NCBI RefSeq assembly: GCF_030867095.1
Contig: NC_081831.1
Coordinates: 66,168,716-66,232,715 of the forward strand
DNA: 64,000 nt
Reading direction: 5' to 3'
Source of the DNA: Alligator mississippiensis
Lineage: Eukaryota; Chordata; Crocodylia; Alligatoridae
The notes under the pieces are model-generated. The model had not been told where the DNA came from. It ran no database searches and was given only the letters and a program-made list of their open reading frames with translations. Below are positions 23,971 to 51,999 of this stretch, piece after piece. Positions within the stretch are counted from its first letter, which is position 1, and each line of letters starts with the position of its first letter. The translations under genes were made by a program, and so were the position numbers.

Positions 23971-24001
23971 AGAGAGAGAGGGAGAGAGAGAGAGAGAGAG
24001 A
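23971..24001. repeat. (AG)n microsatellite
   Basis: About 31 bases of AG dinucleotide repeat with one interruption (GGG) near 23980. Confidence 0.9.
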
Positions 24002-24119
24002 TTAAATCAGTTGGGCAATATTTTATTGATACGTTTACAATTTTAAAGCAAATTGGAAGCCTACCAGTACCTATCATAATAATAAAATAAATTCTAAATA
24101 TTTATACAGTTTGGCATTG

Positions 24120-25127
24120 ACTTTTGGCTTTTTTGTCATAGAAAAATCAGATCTGCCCCTACCCCCTTTGCTCAACAGGATGTGCAGCGCCAGGTATGTG
24201 GGTAAGGGGTTTGTGAGAGTGGATTGCGGGTATGGGGTTTGTGGGTGGATTGTGAGGGACTGTGGGTGTGGGGGGATATACGGGGGGCAGCATAGGGGTG
24301 GGTCCCCTGCCCCCCACAGGGCACCCCCCCACAGTTCATGGACTGCCCCCACACAGGGCCACAGCCCCCCCAAGGGCCTACAGCCCCTCAACAGCAGCCC
24401 ACAGCATCAAGGGCCCACATGCCCCCTGCCCAGCCTCGCCCCAATCACTTCCCCAACCCACCCACATCATTCCCCTGCCCCAGCCCAGACCCCAGTCGCT
24501 CCTCCAGCCTGCCTGATTGTTCTCCCACCCAGCCCCAGCCCCCCGATCATTCCCCCACCCAGTCCCAGAAGCTCTGAACTGCCAGACAGCGTGCAGAGCT
24601 GTGTGGCACCTTGCCAAGCTGAGTCGCACCCATGTGATGCAGCAGTGGCAGTGCAGGTGCCAGGCAGCTGGGGCTGATCCCTTCTGCTCTGCACTGGGTA
24701 GGGGGGCTGTGCCATGAGGCCCTGGGCAGCTCCGACGGCTGCTGTTGCAGCCAGTGAGTACGGGCTGTGCGAGGAGGGCGTGGGGCCGGGCAAGGAAGTG
24801 ATCAGGAGCTGGAGAAATGAACCAGGAGAGCTGGGGAAACGAGTGGGGAGCTGGGGAAGTGAGTGGGGGTCCCCCCCATAGTCCCCTCCCCCCTCCTCCA
24901 GTTCCCCTCCCACCCCCTACTTACCTGGCAGGAGCCCAGGTCCAGGTTCCTGCAACCTGCACCGCTGCTTGCCCCCCCATGGGCAGGCAGCGTACTTCAG
25001 CACCAAGGCAAGGGCCAGCCATAGAGATGCCCTGGCTGGCTACCAGAGCGTCTCTGTGGAGGACCCAAGCTCTGGTTGCCTCAGGGCATGGTCCGGGACT
25101 GTACCCTACCTCACTTTTTTCTCCCAG
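24120..25127. other. GC-rich, C-run-rich segment, probably transposon-derived
   Basis: A GT-rich start (about 24190-24290) followed by C-rich sequence resembles the interior of the 7666 element (GGGTGTGGGG-type tracts). Termini are not identified. Open frames here are low-complexity proline/serine-rich translations and I do not regard them as genes. Confidence 0.4.
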
Positions 25128-25131
25128 GGTA

Positions 25132-25448
25132 TTTTTTGATACCTAGTTTTCCAAGTATCAAATTTTACCCCTGTGTTGCAAATATTCAGCACAGGGAACA
25201 TTTTTTTGTTCCCACAGGTGTCTTGCAGCATCTCAAAGGGCTTTGAGACGCTGCAAGAGGCACGTGTGCGCTTGTCTGGTTGCGCCTTAAGGGTGTGACA
25301 AGCATGCAAGTATAGTCTGTGATACCTCAAAGCAGTTTGAGGTGCTGCAAACCACAGGTGACACATGCACATCCATTCACTGCACTGCTAATTTGCAGTG
25401 CAGCAGGGGGCAGGGGGTTTGACACCTGGAGATCCTGGTGTCAAAAAA
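25132..25448. repeat. Element built from serial hairpins, with 12-bp terminal inverted repeats
   Basis: The ends are TTTTTTGATACC (25132-25143) and GGTGTCAAAAAA (25437-25448), inverted with one mismatch. Inside are consecutive inverted repeats: 25135-25142 with 25155-25162, 25169-25175 with 25190-25196, 25194-25200 with 25207-25213, 25222-25238 with 25241-25257 (17 bp, one mismatch, 2-base loop), 25270-25276 with 25297-25303, 25324-25331 with 25336-25343, 25380-25388 with 25395-25403, and 25418-25426 with 25437-25445. No gene is seen. It is probably a foldback MITE. Confidence 0.65.
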
Positions 25449-26639
25449 ACATGCCACTGAAAAAAGCACTGTGGTACATGCAGCAGCAGTGTGCACTGCC
25501 AGAAAGGGAGCTTGGCCAGTCATTCATGCTCTGGCTGCTGGCCAGGCTCTGAGCAGCCAGCTCAACGCCACTGCTGCTGCAGGAGGCCTCCAGGACCCCA
25601 AGTAAGGCTGTTGGAACCAACACAGGTGCTGCCCCCAGCCTCCCCTACCCCACCTGGGTCACTTTGCTGTGCACCAGAGTGCACGTGCCCAAGGACAAAT
25701 ATATGTAGCTCACTGGGATGCACCCTAAAAAGGTCTTTACCAGAGCCCTTAACCTCTTTTTGCTCTGCATGAAACCAGCTGTATTGAAGTCTGGGAACTA
25801 TATTTACAGTTGAGAGAAAGTGAGAGAATACAGAATAATGGTACAAGCAAAGAGCATTATCCTCATTTTATAAATTGGTCAAGAGCAAAAGAACCCAGCC
25901 TGGCTGGCAGACCATCCTTTACCATAACTCAAAATTTTCACTAAAATGGTCTGGGTACCAGTTTCTTGAAACTAACTTAAAGCTACTCAATCACATGGCT
26001 ATACCTTCCTCTGAAAAATGTACAAAAAAGGGTCAGATTAAAAAAAAGTGAGCCATTAATAACCACGAATCTGACAGCTAAGGCAACATTTTTTCCTCCT
26101 TAGAATCATTCCTAAGGGACTAGAGTTTATATATCTTACATACCATGAAACCAAGCTGATAATGGTTGAAGTCTATCAAACCTGAAAATGCCTACAAGGG
26201 CTCTCTCAGGAAACTGATTAAGAAGCCACAGCAGAAGTTCCCAAATGCACTGGAGACATCAAAAGTTCCGGCATTTGCTGCTTTTGATTGCTTCCTCCCA
26301 TGAAAAATGCCAAACTGAGTCAGACTAGTGGTCTAGTCAGCCCAGAATCCTCTCAGGACAGCAGTGGCTTCCAAGAAAAAGAACAAGACCCAACAGAACA
26401 TTATGAAATTATCTGACCACAGAAAGTTCTCTCAATACTGTCATATATTGGGATAGATTCTGTTCTAATTGAATATGTTTTGACCACCTTATATGGCCAT
26501 AAGATCAACAAGTGATTTATTTGTGTAACCGAATGAAAGCAAAAAAGACTACTGAGTAATATATTTTTACAATGAAGTTCTTCTCATTGGAAAATATAGC
26601 TATTTTCTAGTCTTATATGTTAAAGTTCAGACACAAGAG
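25449..26639. other. Intergenic stretch downstream of MAGT1
   Basis: This is a mixture of GC-rich repeat-like sequence (to about 25780) and AT-rich unique sequence. No gene is seen. Confidence 0.45.
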
Positions 26640-28513
26640 CATGAATCACTTAAAAACATTTTATTGAAAGCCATCCAAAATCAAGTCAATCATGTAATTA
26701 TCTGTGCCACTGAGGCTTGTTATCTGGGCTGTATAAAATGCATCTCAATAATATTTAAACTAAACTATTAGCAAAAAGTTCTAGATTAGCATAATTAAGG
26801 CACTTGAGATGTAAGTTGATTTAGCAACCTTGCATAAGAGCAACATTCTAGTTTGAATGCTAGTGTCTCGTGAACAGTTCACACTAAGGAAACTCCTACA
26901 TTGCTCGCACTCCTTGGACAGAGAGGACAATAGGAGTGGGGGGAAAAATCTCTTTTTATCATTCTCTATTATAAGTTACCTCCAGCATTTGTCCTGTCTA
27001 GCACAAGGTAGTATCAAGCTGCAGTTGTTACTTAGTCGCAGTATAAAAATTTTCACTAATATCTTAACTTTTGATCACTATTCAGTCCGTTTGGACCAAA
27101 TGCATGAGAAGCTAGTTTCCCACTCAGTCCTTTGGGGAAAGGAAAAAGAAAGGAAAAAACCCCATGGCAGATTCTGGTTGCTAGCAGAAACAAGAAAGTG
27201 AATTGGGCAGAAATGGTGCCCACCTCACGATAAGGCTAACTGTACCTCTATTAGGATAGTATGTTTATTCTGGGATCATTCCCATTTCTCCTTCCAACTC
27301 CTCTAGTAAGGCTGAAGAAAATGGAAAAAAAGGAAGGATGTGGAATGTTACAACTCTGGGTGATGGCAGCTAAATGACTTGACTTGTCTACCAGTCTGTC
27401 AGAATTTCTGAGCAAGTTGTTTTTAAACTATAGTTAGGACCATCCAATTTAACCAGCCACAATTAAATACCTTTGGGACCATTTTTCAGATTAGTTTTTC
27501 AGGCTGTGCTGTTTAAGAGGAAGAAAATGTTCAGAACATTCCCAACCTTGTGCCTCGTGTTCTATAGGGTTTTGTTCTGACCTGGGCTCAGTCTCTCAGT
27601 ATTTATAGTTTTACAAGACAGCTTTGATGCCAGGCACTTGAAAAGGGATCTCGCCAACTGATTAGCGACAATGACATGCTCTCAGTCAGGATTATGCCTT
27701 AACCTGTTAGCAAGATCAGACTGAGACTGCAAGAAAAACTGTGGTCATTTTATTAAATACTGATGTCCTTTTGATAAGGAAAAATAAAGCCTCAAACACT
27801 GACAGAAAAATCTCACTATTAAGCCAGTCTAGATAAAATCCTGATTTTAGCTGCCTACAATTCTCAGTTCTTTATGTTGATATCTTTCCCTTCCTCTCTG
27901 TGGGTGGCAACCACTTGCACTGCATTGCAGTTAAGTACAAAATTATTCAATCTGAGAAACAGGCTTAGGATATGCACATTTGCCACTGAACATTGGTGCA
28001 TGTTTCAAGGGTCTGAGACTGCAGGAACATATTTGGCTTCCTCTTCTATGAAGTGGTGTGACCCACACATCAAACAGTCACGGAGAAAGGGGAAAAAGAA
28101 ATGTTGAAAAGAGAAGCTGTCACCAACGAGTGAAAAGGAAAAAAAATATGACGACAACAACAAGAACATTGCTGAAGGAGCAGGAAACATGGCAACATGG
28201 CAAAACATGTTGTCAAACTAAATTTAAGTACTGTTTCTAGTTACTTCAAGAAATTATTTCTCAATATTTAAAAAACAAAGTTGTTTAGCATGATGTAAAG
28301 CTTATGAAAAGAGATTGCATCTTAATACTCCATGCGTCTTTCAGAGCAAATTGCTTGTCATAGTAAGGCACTACTTATCTTCTTTGGTTCAGTGTTTAAC
28401 TATCTCATTCAATTTAAAGAGAGGTAGCATGAACCACACATTTAGCTCTTCTGCTCCGTTACACTATTTCAAAATTTCAACACCTATCAGACGTTGGAGG
28501 TCTCTGGAATCCT
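26640..28513 (-). other. MAGT1: MAGT1 3' UTR (proposed extent)
   Basis: The MAGT1 stop codon is at 28514-28516 on the minus strand. The best poly(A) signal downstream is AATAAA at 26660-26665, followed within 15-40 bases by a GT-rich run (TTGTGTCTG, about 26625-26635), which is the expected layout for cleavage. That gives a UTR of about 1.9 kb. An earlier AATAAA occurs near 27752 and could give a shorter form. The choice of end is inference. Confidence 0.55.
26660..26665 (-). terminator. MAGT1: Candidate MAGT1 polyadenylation signal
   Basis: AATAAA on the minus strand with a downstream GT-rich element. It is the strongest such pair after the MAGT1 stop codon. Confidence 0.5.
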
Positions 28514-46719
<18,206 letters not shown>

Positions 46720-46975
46720 GTCTATGCCTTCCCCGGCAGCGCCGCGCCGATTGGCTGAGCTCTTGGCGGGCGCCTGCCCATTGGCCGAGTGGCGCGGCCA
46801 CCTGACTTTCTATTGGCTGAGCCCCAACCGCTCTGCTTCCTATTGGCCCAAGCACCCCTCCGCGACCGGCAACGAGGCAAGATGCCGCCCTGTGATTGGT
46901 TAGTCGAGGAAAAGGGTGAAAGCCGGAAGATTGTGACAGGCCATGACGTCAGAGCTTGTCTCCCTGACGTGAAAG
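46720..46975 (-). promoter_or_regulatory. MAGT1: MAGT1 promoter: five CCAAT boxes and two CRE motifs
   Basis: Five ATTGG motifs on plus (CCAAT for the minus-strand gene) lie at 46750-46754, 46780-46784, 46812-46816, 46842-46846 and 46895-46899. A palindromic CRE TGACGTCA is at 46944-46951 and a CRE-like TGACGTGA at 46965-46972. No TATA box is seen. CCAAT boxes bind NF-Y and CREs bind CREB/ATF; occupancy here is inference. Confidence 0.75.
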
Positions 46976-47092
46976 AGTGGGGGGCACTGCTTTTAGGCAG
47001 GCGAATGAGCCATAAAACGCTTCTTTTTTTTTTGTTGGCGCTGTTTCCCCCTGCCCGGGCACAGGAATTGCAAAATAAATTTTAAAAAAGTC

Positions 47093-47098
47093 AAAAAA
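47093..47098 (-). terminator. RNA polymerase III terminator of the tRNA gene
   Basis: A run of six T on the minus strand, six bases after the tRNA 3' end, as needed to stop Pol III. Confidence 0.85.
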
Positions 47099-47104
47099 TA
47101 TTAG

Positions 47105-47217
47105 TGTCAGAAGTGGGATTCGAACCCACGCCTCCATACGGAGACCAGAACACCCGTCTGCTACGGAAGACTGCTACGCCTTGAGTCTGGCGCCTTAGAC
47201 CACTCGGCCATCCTGAC
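47105..47217 (-). tRNA. tRNA-Leu (CAA) with a 29-base intron
   Basis: The minus strand folds as a class II tRNA. The acceptor GTCAGGA pairs with TTCTGAC plus discriminator A. The A box is TGGCCGAGTGGTC, the anticodon stem CCAGA pairs with TCTGG, the anticodon CAA is at 47181-47183, there is a long variable arm, and the B box is GGTTCGAATCC. The intron 47151-47179 sits at the canonical place after base 37, leaving 84 mature bases. The exons match vertebrate tRNA-Leu(CAA), which is normally intron-bearing. With good A and B boxes and a T6 terminator it looks functional. Confidence 0.97.
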
Positions 47218-47389
47218 ACTGTGCTACATTGAACCGCGGGGAGCGCCTTAGTGTCTTACTGCGCACCTGTCACCCCCGTCACTGATTTCCACAGCTCTGC
47301 GCCGGGACTGCCTCCTGTTCCAAGGCGCTTCTACCCGGTCCCCACCCGCCGCCCTCCGCTGCACAGCCGCGCGTTTCCCGAGCCCTGGC

Positions 47390-47519
47390 CCAACACTACA
47401 TTTCCCAGGCTGCCCTGCTCCTCTGCGCATGCGTGGCGGGCGGCGACTTCCGGTTGGTCGCCATTTTGTTTTTCACCGTTAGCCAAGGGCGCTGCTGCGG
47501 GACCGGTTTTTTCGCCGCG
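47390..47519 (+). promoter_or_regulatory. COX7B: COX7B promoter and 5' UTR
   Basis: Motifs in order: a ZNF143-like ACTACATTTCCCAG (47395-47408), a palindromic NRF1 site TGCGCATGCG (47424-47433), an ETS/GABPA site ACTTCCGG (47446-47453) and a YY1 site CGCCATTTT (47459-47467), then the start codon at 47520. NRF1 plus GABPA plus YY1 is the known pattern of nuclear genes for oxidative phosphorylation. The transcription start is probably close to the YY1 motif. Confidence 0.78.
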
Positions 47520-47556
47520 ATGTTGCCCTGGGCCGGCGCCGCGCTGGGCCGCACGG
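47520..47556 (+). CDS. COX7B: COX7B exon 1 (residues 1-12)
   Basis: ATG at 47520 opens MLPWAGAALGRT plus one base, then GTGAGC. No better upstream ATG is seen between the YY1 site and this codon. Confidence 0.93.
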
Positions 47557-50389
47557 GTGAGCGGGGCCGGGAGGGGGACACTCCTGCCGCGGGGAGAGGG
47601 GCTGTGAGGCCTGGAGGACGCAGGGCTCGTGCTGAGGGCAGACCCGGGGGTACATGGTTGCAGCGCTCGTCCTGCCCGGTCTCGCAGCCCCAAGCCGGGC
47701 CTGGCATCGGGTCTCGGTATGCAGGTTGCTGCCCCTCTGGGCGCCGCCTCGTCTGTTGCTTTGAAAAGCAAAAACGATTAAAAACTGTTTAATATGGAGA
47801 GAGGCTGCCTGGGGTCGCCCAGATGCGAGCAGGGCTGCAGGAGGGCTCCCGCGGGGGTCGGTGGTGTAGGGACACAGACATGGTTCATGGGGAAGATGAG
47901 ATGTCTTCTATTACACCGCCTGCATCGTTGGGGAAACTGTTCGTTGCAAGCTTTGGGGCACAGACTGAGAAGGCAAAACCCCAGCAGACTCTCCCCGTGC
48001 TTGAAGGAAGGGTGTTTGTGCCCCAAAGCTTGCAACGAACAGTTTTCACAACGATTTAGTTGGCCTAATAAAAGAGATCGCATCTTCCCAAAGAAACCTT
48101 GTCTGCCTCTTTCAGCATGACTGGCTTGTCTTCTGCTGGATGTGGCAGGATGACCGTTAGAAATAAATGTTAACGTCTGAAAGCCCTCGGATTTCACAGG
48201 TTCCGTAGACATTAGGGCTGGAAGGGACCTCCTAAAGTCATCGGGTCCGGCCCAGGAAGAGATTGACTGCGTCATTAGGGTGCATGCAGTGGCAGGTTTT
48301 TTTTCATACTTATTCAAACTGAATCTTATACCAATGTTTAACTTCATACGGTGTTTAGGTTGAAGTTACAGGTGTTCTTGGAATGTTTATTATGGTGGTT
48401 TTACTGTAAAATAATAATAATAATAATAAATCCAAACTGCTGAAATGTTCCTGGAAGAATATATAGTGCTGGTAACAGTTCAATAATCCATAGCTGCTTA
48501 TTCTTGCCTACTTTCTACTTCCCTTGAAAGCAGGTTAGCATTGAGGTTGGCACTGAAAAGCCTGCATGCGTGTTTGGTATTTTTGTTTCCATTCTCCTTC
48601 CCCTTTTCTTGCTAGCTCAACCTCTCTTGTTCAGTGTGTGTACCTTGAAGCTAATTCGTGCTCCAGGATATCTCACTGGAGCCACAGATAGAGAATGTTT
48701 TGTTTTGTTTTTTTACTGAAACAGCATAGAATTAACATTAAATTGAAATAAAACTTGTCACAGTGGCACTGAGTGGGCACATAAGGGGAGAGTGAACCCC
48801 CTTCCCCCCTGCCAAATTAGTCCTTTCACTAAAAGCAGGACTTCCTATTGTTATTGCCCCAAGAGCTTTTTACCCAGCACAACTGCTGATATGGTCTCTT
48901 CCAAAGCCATTTGTTTGGACCTCACGTTTACATCTGTATCTACAAAAGAAAACAACAAATCCTGCAGTCCCCAGCCCCTCTTCTTGTATCTAATTCAGCA
49001 TTATCTGCCCCACAGTACTAGTACTCTAGTTACTTCTAGTAAAGTTTAAATTAAAGGTAGACTTCCTTGGAGTTCATGACTGATCAGTGATCATTCACAG
49101 TTATGTGTTTTAGTAACTGAAGAAATAGTGCAGCATTGGAGAGTGTAAAAGGAGATAGCAAATGTTCATTTGCGTGGAGGATTCTTGAATTGTACTTCTT
49201 ATTGAGATTTTTAAAACTATTCACCAACAAAATGAATTAAACTGATTTATTTGAATAGAAAGCATCCTTGTGTTTAGTATATCCATCTCTGAATGGGTGG
49301 AGCTTCCTGGAGAGCTGAGTATTTTAATCCATTTGTAGATCTCCCTTTGAACCTTACATTTATTTCTTTTAGCTCGGGACATTTGGAGGATTTCAGCAAG
49401 ACAGGTTCATCAGAAACATGAACCTGACTTTCATGATAAATATGGAAACATGGTGCTAATTGGTGGAACTGTATTTTGCCTCGCTGTGTGGACATACGTA
49501 AGTATTGTGTAACTGGTACCACTGATGGGGGTCTGATGCAAATGTAGCCCTGATCTTGCAAACTGATAGTTACTTTAAGCATTTGTCTGTGTGGTACACA
49601 ATGCAAAATCAGGGTTTCAGAGCTTCCTAAAAGAAAATGACTTATGAAATAATAGTAGAAATGGAAGAGATTTTTAAATTCAGGCTTAGACTTGACATTC
49701 AGAGTAACTGTCTATTGAACACCTATTTTATTGCCACTTAGAAATCTTGGTTAGGAGGGCAATGTAATTAAACATGAGCTAATAAGTGGTTTATTTTTAT
49801 GTACTTTCATGTAAAAAGAAAAGATGTTAAATTCTCAAATTCCCTTATTTTGATTAAAGTAATGGGTAGCTATATTATAAGAGAGATGTATTATTCTAAT
49901 GCTGTTGCATATGCTGAACTTAAATATATGGTTTGGGAAAGCAGCATGTGGTTTTAAGTTAGAGGACTATACATCTGGTTCTTGCACTGTATAATATTAC
50001 AAGTATGAGGTGGATCTTAAGAGAATTACTACATGCTTGAAATACAAATTACTCTTCTAGTATAGATATATTAATGCTATTGCTATAATAAAGAGTGAAT
50101 AAAATTGTTAGGTTTGATGTCTAAAAATGTACTACTAGAAAATAAAATGACTTCAGTGTACTCTCCAAGTTGTCTTCAAACAGCTATTTGAAATCTAACT
50201 TTAAGAAAAACAGAATTTGTGTCAACTGCTTTATGCAGCTAACTTAAAAATATGGGTTTTTCCTGACTTAAGGGTACATTAATTTCTTCTTGTAACTTTA
50301 TCCTCTTCCAGGCGGCAACACAAATTGGAATAGAGTGGAATTTGTCACCAGTTGGCAGAGTCACTCCAAAGGAATGGAGAGAAGACTAG
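47520..50389 (+). CDS. COX7B: COX7B, cytochrome c oxidase subunit 7B, 3 exons
   Basis: Exons 47520-47556, 49373-49497 and 50312-50389 join to 240 bases, 79 residues plus stop (human 80). Donors are GTGAGC and GTAAGT; acceptors are TTCTTTTAG and CTCTTCCAG. The first ~23 residues are a basic mitochondrial presequence (MLPWAGAALGRT..ARQ) whose residues differ from human. The mature part starts HQKHEPDFHDKYGN, has one membrane helix at about 38-58, and ends with the conserved IGIEWNLSPVGRVTPKEW. COX7B is a small nuclear-coded subunit of complex IV in the inner mitochondrial membrane, needed for assembly and activity. It is divergent from MAGT1 and upstream of ATP7A, as in human. It is intact. Confidence 0.97.
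47890..48090. repeat. Large foldback repeat in COX7B intron 1
   Basis: The inner arms 47934-47962 and 48017-48045 are perfect 29-base inverted copies (core GTTCGTTGCAAGCTTTGGGG). The pairing continues outward, imperfectly, to about 47890 and 48090, giving arms of about 74 bases around a 54-base loop. The transcript would form a long hairpin. The sequence after the right arm (TTAGTTGGCCTAATAAAAGA) is related to the fragment at 5726. Confidence 0.85.
48201..48258 (-). mobile_element. CR1 LINE 3'-end fragment
   Basis: On the minus strand it reads the CR1 terminal block (GGTCCCTTCCAGCCCTAATG to TCTACGGAA); on plus the motif is GGCTGGAAGGGACCTCC. Only about 58 bases remain. Confidence 0.65.
49373..49497 (+). 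CDS. COX7B: COX7B exon 2 (residues 13-54)
   Basis: Reads ARDIWRISARQVHQKHEP, DFHDKYGNMV and the first part of the membrane helix to WTY, with donor GTAAGT. It contains the presequence cleavage region. Confidence 0.96.
50312..50389 (+). CDS. COX7B: COX7B exon 3 (residues 55-79 and stop)
   Basis: Reads AATQIGIEWNLSPVGR and VTPKEWRED, then TAG. This is the most conserved part of the protein. Confidence 0.97.
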   Translation, partial: AATQIGIEWNLSPVGRVTPKEWRED

Positions 50390-50511
50390 CTTTTGATTTA
50401 CAGTGATTAAAACCCTGAACTGGTGTGGATTTTCCATTAAAACATGCTTATGTCATATGTGTAATTGCATCCGTTTACTGATTGCCATGTACCTCATGGC
50501 ATTACTGGTAT

Positions 50512-50517
50512 AATAAA
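50512..50517 (+). terminator. COX7B: COX7B polyadenylation signal
   Basis: AATAAA about 120 bases after the stop codon, with ATTAAA at 50521-50526 and a T/GT-rich stretch (TAGTTTGTTCCTGT) downstream. This gives a short 3' UTR, as in human COX7B. Confidence 0.8.
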
Positions 50518-50539
50518 TGCATTAAACTCCTGTTTCATC

Positions 50540-51999
50540 TAGTTTGTTCCTGTCCCATATTTTATAGTAAGAAATGTTAAGCATTTTGGTTAAAAAAAAA
50601 TAGTTTTTTTTAAGGGTTTATTTCAATGAGGTCCATAAAGAAAACATGCATAAATAAGTGTTCTAAAACATGTTTTTCTTGGATCCTGTTAAAAATAGAC
50701 ATTTATGGACCCAATGCAGGGAGATCTGCCTTAGTATTGGGCCCACTCCGTAATTGAAATTGGAGCATTGGACTTTACCATGTAAAATGCAGTGCATACT
50801 AGTTGTACTTTTCTCTCGTTCATGAAGTGGGGTGGTTTCTCTATTTCCTATCAGTAGTTTCTAAGCTGGGGTTGTTACTCCAACAGCAGTTCTCTTCGAA
50901 GAGTTGGACTTGCACTAAAAGTAGGCTTGCATAATTGAAAAGATTAGGAAGTGCTTTTTTATGCCATTTTACTTGCACAGCAGTCTTGAAGGCTTCAAGG
51001 GACATTGGTCACTTAGTTATTGGAGCTAGGAATATAGGTACCCTATTTCAGTCTTCTGCTTAGAGGGGCTTGGTTATAGAATCCTAATCTGCTAGTCCCA
51101 CTTTCTGTGCCTCCTCCTGATGATGACTTTCAGTGTTTATCCAGTAAAATATACTGATGTTAATTCTGCAGTTAGTAAATGTCTCTTTAGTAACTAGCAT
51201 AACAAATAAGTCAAGCAGTTCTCTTTGACAAAAGATGTGCTGTGTTATGGAGCATTATTTGAAAACAGACCACTTCCTCTGTCTCCAGAGTTGTAAAAAT
51301 GCAAAAGCATCCTGCAGAACAGTGGTAGTAACTAACTCTACAAGAGACAGGACTTTGGCTTGCTGTCTTTCAGTACTTAAGACTGTAGGGCCTCTAGGCT
51401 CCATAGTAATGCCTTTTGATGTGCTGAATCTTACTCTACACCAGCCTCTAGAATAAACGGTTGCTATTTTGTATCACCTATGCCTTTAAAAGCTCGTGAT
51501 GACTGGATAATCTAATTTAGTTTTTGTCCAAGTACATTGAACCACATGTGACATCCTGCTGCACAAAGGCACGTCCTTGTGTAATCTAGCTGCAGACGGG
51601 ATTGCACAAGCTGACTGCAGCAGGCTTTTTATTTTGCAGCTATGTACAGGTGGGTGACAAAGACCTCTACTGGGTATTCATTCCCCTCCTGCTGTCAAAA
51701 TGATGTGGCTGAATTTACAAGCAAGTACATTTAAGTGATGCTGTAACCTGTATCCCCCAAAACATTTTGTACAGCAAAGGTCTGAGACTGCTCTAGAAGC
51801 CAGGGTTGTGCCAAATTATATGGAGTCCTTCTGGGAGGAGTGAGCAGAACCTCCTCCAGGCTGGAGGGAAGATCCGGCACTCACTGGGCGCAGCTTTGAG
51901 CCGGAGCAGCAGGCTGTAAAGTTAAAATGGCACCTGGATCCGACACACTGTAACACGCCGGGCTGCTCCCGAACCAGGCTCGTCAGCGACAAGGGCTTC
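50540..51999. other. COX7B-ATP7A intergenic stretch
   Basis: No gene or repeat is recognised. G+C rises from about 51830 on approach to the ATP7A CpG island. Overlapping open frames around 51816-52290 on the minus strand have no family motif and are taken as chance in GC-rich DNA, or at most as a divergent promoter transcript. Confidence 0.5.

Noticed and set aside
23971-24001. Regulatory GAGA-type element
   Set aside because: A simple AG microsatellite with no other support.
24111-24677. 188-codon Pro/Ser-rich open frame
   Set aside because: A translation of C-rich transposon-like sequence; low complexity in all frames.
47778-48347. 189-codon open frame on the minus strand in COX7B intron 1
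   Set aside because: Crosses the foldback repeat and a CR1 fragment. The repeated peptide in it comes from the inverted arms, not from a gene.
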